Below, in pieces: positions 24,596-33,500 of a stretch of DNA of 56,422 nt (the first letter of the stretch is position 1; every line of letters begins with the position of its first letter). The stretch is from Phycisphaerales bacterium. Lineage in GTDB: Bacteria > Planctomycetota > Phycisphaerae > Phycisphaerales > UBA1924. Both the position numbers and the translations under genes were made by a program. The stretch lies in contig JADYYE010000169.1 of the NCBI GenBank assembly GCA_020853815.1, positions 1 to 56,422 on the forward strand, read 5' to 3'. Below the pieces are notes generated by a model, which worked only from the letters and a program-made list of their open reading frames with translations, was not told the DNA's origin and ran no database searches.

Positions 24596-27500
24596 ATGAA
24601 CACCAAGACGTTGAACGCCAAGTCGGTGAGCGCCAAGTCGATGATCGGTGGCCGCGAGGGTCTGACGCTGGCGCTGGCCGCGGGGCGCGCGTTGCGGACG
24701 CGGTTTGTGTTCGGCGGCGCGTTCTCGGGCGGCCTGCTGGCGCTGGCGGGCGTGGCGGTGGGCCAGGTACAAGGCGTGGCGGGCGAGCAGGTCGCCGCCG
24801 GGCAGGCCCGGTTCGTGCGCTTCGGCAACAACGTGACGATCACGGCGGCGAACAACACGATCATCAACTACAACTCGTTCAACATCCGCCCGGGCGAGTC
24901 GGTGAACTTCGTGCAGCCCGACGCGCTGGCGCGGGTGCTCAACCGGATCAACTCGTCCTCGCCCACGCAGATCGACGGCTCGCTGTCGGCCAACGGGCGG
25001 GTGTACATCGTCAACCCCGCGGGCGTGTACTTCGGCCCGGGCGCGGTCGTCAACTCCGGGAGCATCTTCGCCGCCGCCGGAAACATCTCCAACGCCGACT
25101 TCCTCCGCAACATCAACCGCTTCACGGATGTGAAGGGCAAGGTCGTCAACGAGGGCACGATCACCACGGCGCCGGGCGGGGTGGCGGCCCTGGTCGGTTC
25201 GGCCGCGATGAACTTCGGCACGATCAGCGCCCCGCAGGGCACGATCATCATGGCCTCGGGCCAGAGCGTCCTCATCGGCGAGGAGGGCGGGCACGTCTAC
25301 GCCCAGGTCGACACCGCCAAGGCGACGGGCGTGGGCCCCGAGGGCGGCGAGGGGACCGCCGCGACGCAGAAGGCCCGCTTCGGCGCCGGCGACACCTTCG
25401 CGGTCGCGGTGTTCAACAAGGGCGTCGCCAAGGCCAAGCGCGTGCAGATGGAGACCTCGCGCGGCGTGACGGTCGCGTCGGGCACGATCGACGTCTCCGA
25501 CACCTCCGCGGGCGGGAAGGGCGGCTCGGTCGAGATCCTCGGTGACCGCGTGGCGCTCGTGAACGCGACCATTGATGCGTCCGGCGACGCCAAGGGCGGA
25601 CAGGTGCTGATCGGCGGCGATCTGCAGGGCAAGGGCGCCCAGCGCAACGCCTCTCTGGCCAATGTCGATTCCGGCTCGGTCGTGCGAGCCGACGCCATCA
25701 CGTCGGGCGATGGCGGCAAGGTCATTGTCTGGTCCGACGACACCACCAAGTTCCAGGGGCTCATCACGGCCCGCGGCGGCGCGCAGGGCGGCGACGGCGG
25801 CTTCGTCGAAATCTCCGGCGCGCAGTATCTCCACGCGGCCCACAACGTCGACCTCTCCGCGCCCAAGGGGAACGCGGGCACGGTCCTCTATGACCCGCTC
25901 AACATCCGCATCGACGGCTCGGCCGCGGGCAACGCCGACGGCTCGGACGACACCGACGCCAGCGCCACCAACCTCATCAACGACTCGGGCTCCAACACCC
26001 AGGGCACCATCAGCTTTACCGACGAGGGCGCGGGCACGCCCGACCCCTTCATCGTCACCGAGTCGGAAATCGAGGGCACCGACGCCAACATCATCCTCCA
26101 GGCGCGCAACAGCATCCTGACCAACGGCGACTTCGCGGGCGACGAACTCACGATCTCCACCGGCCGGAACTTCACGCTCGAGACTCGCAACAATGTCGGC
26201 GACGGTGCGGGCACGATCGATCTCACGGGCTCGGCCGAGGGCGCCGCCCTCGTCATCCGCACCCAGGGCGCGGGCACCATCACTATCAACGGCTCGACCG
26301 ACGGCGGGAGCGCTGGCGTGATCGATCTGTGCGCACTGACCACCGCGGGCGGAGCCATCAATGTCTCCACGCTCAACGGCTCCATCACCGCCCAGGGCGC
26401 GATCGCGACCGGCGGCGGCGACGTGCTCGTTTCGGGCGGCGCGATCTCCATCCCGGCGTCGATCAACGCAGGCGCGGGCACGGTCCGCCTCGCTTCCACC
26501 AGCACCGTCACGCAGTCGGGCGGCTCGATCACCGCATCGTCGCTGGGTGTTCGCGGCGGCGGGGCGATCGCGATCAATCAGGCGTCCAACAACGCCGCGA
26601 CGTTCGCGGCGACCACATCGTCGGGTAGCGTCGGTTACACCGACACCGATGCGCTGGACATCGGCTCGGTGTCGTCGAGCGGGAGCTTCTCGGCGGTCTC
26701 GGGTATCACGACCACGAACGGCGCCGCCACCATCAGCTCCGGCGGTGCGCTGAACGTCAACAACAGCATCGCGACCAGCGGCGGGGCGGTCTCGCTCACC
26801 TCGACCGGCGCTCTCGCGACCAGCGCCACGGTCAACTCGGGCAACGGCCTGCTCTCGTTCACCTCGTCTGGCTCCACCATCACAACGGGCGCGACGATCA
26901 CCGGCGGCTCGGGCGGCGCGCTCTTCCTGTCGTCGGGCGATCTGACGCTCAACGCCAACCTTGCCGCCGCGGGCGGCACGGTGCGGCTGCAGTCCAGCAC
27001 CGGCCAGGTCACGCAGGCCGGCGCGACCGCCCTGACCGGCGCGACGCTGGGCGTGCGCGCGGCGACGGGAATCTCGCTCCCCGAATCGGGCAACAGCTTC
27101 ACGTCGTTCGCGGCGTTCACGAGCGGCGCGGCGGCCCCGATCAGCTATCGCGACACCAACGCCCTCAACGTGTCGAACGTCACCGCCTCGGGCGGGTTTG
27201 GCGCCACCTTCGGCGTGGGCACCACCGGCAACGGCGCGGTCACCCTTAACATCGGCGGCGGGCTCACCCTCCTCAACAACGTCGACTCCGACGCCGGCGC
27301 CATGGCCCTCACCGCCGCCAGCGGCAACGTGCTGGAATCCGGCGGCGTCGTGATCGCCACGGGCACGCTCACGCTCTCCGGCGGCGCGTCCTTCCTCCTC
27401 TCCAACTCCTCCAACGACCTCGGCACCGTCACAGGCTCGGTCTCGGGCAGCACCATCATCCTCAACGACGGCACCGGCTCGCTCACGCTCGACACCTTCA

Positions 27501-30500
27501 GCCACACCAACGGCGCGGGCTCCTTCACCGCCATCGCCACCACCGGCGGCATCACCGACACCACCAGCGCCACCTTCGCGGGCACCTCCTCGTTCAGCGC
27601 CGGCGGCGCCATCACGCTGGACAACCTCGCCGCGACGGGTGCGATCGCGGTCGCCACCGGCGCGGGCAACGTCACAATCGTCAACGCAACCGGCGTCGAC
27701 CTCGACGCCTCGTCGACCGTGGTGGGAGACCTCTCCGTCACCGCCACCACCGGCAACATCACCGACGCCGCCCCGATCGACGTCAACGGCAACGCGACCT
27801 TTAGCGCCCCGGCCAACGGCGCCTCGATCACCCTCGACCAGCTGGACGTGACCGGCACCTCCTCGTTCACCACCGCGGGCACGGGCTCCACGATCACGAT
27901 CACCAACCCCGTGCTCGGCTCGGCGGCCTCCTTCAACACGGGCTCGGGCGGCACGGTCTCCCTCACCATGCCCGCCGCCACGTCGGTCTCGATCGGCGCC
28001 TCGACGGTGGACGGCAATGTCACCCTCAACACCGACGACGTGGACTTCACCGGCGGCAATGACACGGTCGGGATCACCGGCACGCTCGACATCCTCCCCG
28101 TCACCACCACGCGCGAGATCGTGCTGGGCACCAGCGGCGCGGGAACCCAGCTCGTCCTCGACGACACCGACCTCGACGCCCTGGCCGACGGCATCGACCT
28201 CATCACCGTCGGTCGCACCAACAGCAACGCCGACTCCACCATCGACGCCTTCCCGATCAGCGACCCGCTCTACGTCCGCACCCCCTCGGGCGGCGTGATG
28301 ACGATCTCCGGCGCCGTCGTCGGGTCGGGCGATTCGTCGCTGTGGTTCAACACGGGCGGCTCGATCGATCACAACGGCTCGCTCACGGTCGCCGGGCAGA
28401 ACATCCTGCTTCTTTCCACCGGCGCCATGGACCTGGGCGGGAACATCAACACGACGGGCGGCACGCTGCGCCTGGTGACCGGCTCGGCCGCGGGTGTCAC
28501 CCAGTCCGCCGGAACCATCACCACGACCGACCTGGGCGTTCGCGCCGGCTCGATCGACATCGCCCTGAACGGCAACACCTACTCCCAGGTCGCCGCGTTC
28601 AGCTCCGGCTCGGGCAACAACCTCGCGCTCGATACCGACAACGCCCTGACCAGCGGCTCGATCGGGGCCGATTCCCTGAGCCTCTTCCTGGCGACCTCCG
28701 GCATCGCGACCACCGGCGGCGGGGACATCCTCATCGACACCCCCAGCCTCACCATCAGCCAGCAGATCACCAGCTCGGGCGACGTGCGCCTCCAGACCGC
28801 CAACGGCGTGACCCAGTCGGCCCGAGTTCTCGCCGACGCGCTCGGCGTCGTCGCCTCCGGCGCGGGCGACGTTGTCCTCACCAACGCCAACAACAACGCG
28901 ACCACGGTCGCGATCTCGACCGCCGGGGCCGCCAACACCGTCAGCTACACCGACCTCGACGATGTCGGCGTCGGCGCGGTCGCGTCCAGCGGCAGCTTCA
29001 CCGGCGCCACCGGCGTCGTCACGAGCAACGGCAATGTCGTCCTCTCGTCGGGCGGCGAGCTCGGCATCGCCCAGAACATCACCGCCGGCTCCGGCGTGGT
29101 GCGCCTCAACGCCACCGGCGCGATCCTGCAGACCTCCGGCGCGATCACCGCGTCGGCCCTGGGCGCCAGCTCCGCAAGCGCGGGCATGGTGCTCGCTTCC
29201 TCTACCAACGACGTCGATACCTTTGCCGCCACCGGCGTGGGCACGGGCAACGCGATCTCGTTCCGTGACTCCGACGGCGCGTCGATCGGCACGGTCTCGT
29301 CCTCCGGCGCGTTCGCCGGCGCGACCGGCGTCGCCATCACCGACGGCAACGTCACCCTCCGCACCGGCAACACCATGGCGCTCGACCAGAGCGTCCTGAC
29401 CGGCACCGGCATCGTCACCCTCACAACCGACGCCGGCGGCATCACGCAGGGCGCCGCCATGGGCGTCACCGGCGATTCGCTGTCGCTCAACGGCACGGGC
29501 ACGTTCACGCTCAACGGCAACGCCAACGCCGTCACCACCCTCGACGCGACCACCACCGGCAACGTTACCTACATCGACACCACCGCCCTGGACCTGGCCG
29601 CGTCGACGGTCACGGGCAATCTTGATGTCACCGCCGCCAGCGGCAACCTGACGGACTCAGGGAGCGTGGACGTGAGCGGCACGGGCACGTTCACGACCAC
29701 GACCTCCAACGCGACGATCACGCTGAACCAGCTCGCGGTGGACGGCGCGATCAGCGCCAACACCACCGGCGCGTCGGGCGACGTGGCCCTGACCAACGCC
29801 ACGAGCGTTGACCTGGCGGCGTCGACGATCGGCGGCATCCTGGATGTCGTCGCCACCACCGGCAACATCACCGACTCCGGCGCGGTCACCATCTCGGGCT
29901 CGGGCGCCTCGGCCTTCACGACCCAGGGCTCCAACGCCGACATCACGCTCGACACCACGAACACCTCGGCCGGCTCGATCGGCGTCTTCACGACCGGCGC
30001 CACCGGCGACGCCTCGATCACCAGCTCCGCGGCGATCAACCTCGACGCGTCCACGCTGGGCGGCAATCTCACGCTCGTCGGCGACGACATCGACCTCGTT
30101 GGCGGCGCGGGCAATGTGCTCTCCAGCGGCGGATCGGCGACCATCACAATGAACTCGCTCAACGCCGCGACCACGATCGGCGTTGGCACCGGCGCGGGCT
30201 CGCTCTCGATCGACGCCACGGACCTGGCGGGCATCGGCGCGTTCTTCGGCGGGATCAACATCGGTAACGCGGCGGGCACCGCGGCGCTGACCATCGGCGA
30301 CGCGACGCTCCCGCTCTCCACCACCTTCACCATGAGGGGCGCGGGCGGGTCGATCGTCACAACCGGCGGCACGACGCTCAGCGCCCCGGGCTCCAACAAC
30401 CTGAGCCTCAACGCCGGCTCGGTCTCGCTGGCGGGCACGATGAACGCCGGCACCGGCACCGTCCGCATCGTTTCCGACGGCGCGGTCAACCAGACCGCGG

Positions 30501-33500
30501 GCTCGATCAGCGCGACCGGCCTGGGCGTCCGGGCCGCGGGCGCGGTGACGCTCAACCAGAGCAACAGCGTCACGACCTTCGCCGCCAGTTCCAGCGGCGG
30601 CGGGTCGGCGGTGCAGTACACCGACGCCTCGGGCCTTGACCTTGGCACGATCTCGGCGCTGGGCGCGTTCAGCGCGACCAGCGGCGTCACGACCAGCAAC
30701 GGCGACGTGCTCGTCTCGACCGGCGGCGCCCTCACCATCCCGCAATCGATCAGCGCCGGCACGGGCACGGCACGCCTCGCCTCCACCGGCGCGGTCACGC
30801 AGTCCGGCGGGTCCATCACCGCGTCGTCGCTGGGTGTTCGCGGCGGCGGGGCGATCACGCTCAACCAGGCTTCCAACAACGCGGGCACGCTCGCCGCGAC
30901 AACTTCAGCGGGCAACGTCAGCTATGTGGACGCCGACGCCCTCACGATCGGCTCGGTCTCGTCGAGCGGGAGCTTCGCGGCCGCCTCCGGCGTCACCAGC
31001 GCCGGAACGCTCAGCGTCTCCACCCCCGGCGCCCTCACCATCAACAACAACGTGACGGCGCCCACCTCGGCGACGCTCTCCTCCGACACCGACGGCAACG
31101 GCGGCGACATCGCGTTCGGCGCGGGCGTCACCGTCGCGTCGCCCACCCAGACCTTCCGCGCGGGCTCCGGCGCCGGCTCGGCCAGCGCCGACATGCTGTC
31201 CAACGGCCCGACCTTCCAGGGCACCACGGGCGGCACCTCGCCCACGACCTTCATCGTCCGCCAGGACAGTGCGATCGTGGACGGCGTTGCGGGCAACGGC
31301 ACCGCCGCGGACACGCAGTTCGCCGGCGGGCTCACGGGCGTTGACTACACCCTCCGCTCCGACAACGGCGCGGTCACGATCGCGACCGCCAGCAAGGTCA
31401 ACGGCTCGTGCCTCACGCTCTCGGGCACCAGCATCACGATCATCCCCGCCCTCACGCTTGAGTGCCTCAACACCAACGGGGCCATCACCATCAACGACGA
31501 CCTGACCATGACCGCGGACACCACGGTCTCGGGCGCGGTCACGATCGGCGGCGCGGATGTCACGATCAGCACCGGCACGGGCACGCTCACCTTCGGATCG
31601 ACGATCAACGCCGGGGCCAACACCCTCACCCTCGAGGCCGACGAACTTCAGATCAACGCCGACGTGTCGGGCACCGGCACGCTGACGATGCAGCCCTTCA
31701 CGCAGAACCGCCCGGTCGACCTGGCCCAGACCGAGGGCTCGACCCCGGGCGACCCCACCGCCGGGATCTTCGACCTCACCGCCAACGAGATCGGGCGCGT
31801 GCAGGACGGCTTTGCCCAGATCAACATCGGGCGCACCAACGGCACCGGCGCGATGCGGGCCGTCAACGGCACGGTCTTCAGCGATCCCCTCGCTCTCCGC
31901 ATGACCGGGGCGGGCGGCTCGATCACCGTCAGCACGCTCATGGTCAACGACGGCGGGGCGATCTTCTTCGACGCGCCCGCCACGCTTGGCGCCACGGTCC
32001 GCACCAACGCGGGCGTCGTCACCTTCAACGAGACCCTGGTCGTCTCCGGTACCGCCCTCATCGACACCACCGACAGCGGCGGCACGCCGACCGGCGCCAA
32101 CATCGTCTTCAACGGCGACGTCGATAGCACGGGCGGGAACAACGCCCTGCAGGTCGGCGCGGGCACCAACGGTGACGTGTCGTTCGGCGGCAACGTCGGC
32201 GACACGACCCGCCTCCTCAACCTGATCGTCACCGGACGAAACCTCTCGATCCGCAACGTCAGCACCACGACCTTCCAGTCCTACACCGGCGCGGTGCTCC
32301 TCTCGGGGGCGACAACGCTCTCCACCACCGCGGGCGTCACCGGCACCGTCGACATCTTCGGCACCGTCAACGGCGCACAGTCCCTGACCATTGATGCCGG
32401 AACCGCCGACGCCACGATCACCGGCGCGGTCGGCGGCACGACGGCGCTCACCAGCTTCACCGCGACCGGCGCGTCCATCGCCGTCAACGACGTCACCACC
32501 ACCGGCAACCAGGTCTACAACGGCGACACCACGCTCGCGGGCGACCTGGCCAGCACCACCGCCGGTTCGATCCGCGTCGAGGGCGACACCACCCTCACGG
32601 GCGGCACGAACTCGATCACCACCAACGGCGGAGCCGCCACCGACGACATCCGCCTGGTCGGCACCGTCAACGGCGCCTCGGCCCTCACGCTGAATGCCGG
32701 CGCGGGAGACGTGGTCATCACCGGCGCGGCGGGCGGGACCACGCCCCTTACAAGCCTGGCCGCCACCGCCAACACCATCGGCGTCGCGGGCGTCACCACG
32801 ACCGGGGCGCAGACCTACACCGGCGCGACCACGCTGGGCGGTAATCTCGCCAGCACCACCGCCGGCGCGATCAACCTCACGGGAAACACCATCGTCACGA
32901 CCGGCACCCAGTCGATCACGACCGCGGGCGGCGCCGCCAGCGACGACATCACCATCACCGGCACGCTCGACGGGCAGCTCGCCGGCGTCGGCACCGCCCT
33001 CACCCTCAACGCGGGCGCGGGCGACGTCTCCGTCACCGGCGCGACCGGCGGCACGACGCCCCTGAGCGGGCTCATCGCCACCGGCAACACCATCGGCGTC
33101 GCGGGTGTCCGCACCACCGGGGCCCAGACCTACACCGGCAACACCAGCACCTCGGGCGACCTGGTCTCAACGACCTCGGGCGCGATCGGAGTCACCGGCA
33201 ACCTCGCACTCTCGGGCGCCAGCCGCACCATCAGCACCGAGATCGGCGCGATCTCGGTCAGCGGCACGACCAACGGCGCCACCGCCCTCACGCTCGACGC
33301 CAACCAGGGCGACGTGACCCTCTCGGGCGCGACCGGCGGCACCACGCCGCTCACCAGCCTCGCGGTCTTCGGGCAGAACATCGGCGTCAACTCCGTCACC
33401 ACCACCGGCGCCCAGGGCTACACCTCCGCCACCAACTTCAGCGTCACGCTCAACGGCGACTTGACCTCCACCGGCGCCGGCGCGATCGGCGTCGACGGCC

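Noticed and set aside
24191..28372. Long minus-strand frame opposite tpsB and tpsA
   Set aside because: It is Arg/Gly/Ala/Val/Asp-rich shadow text without domains, while the plus strand has TPS signatures.
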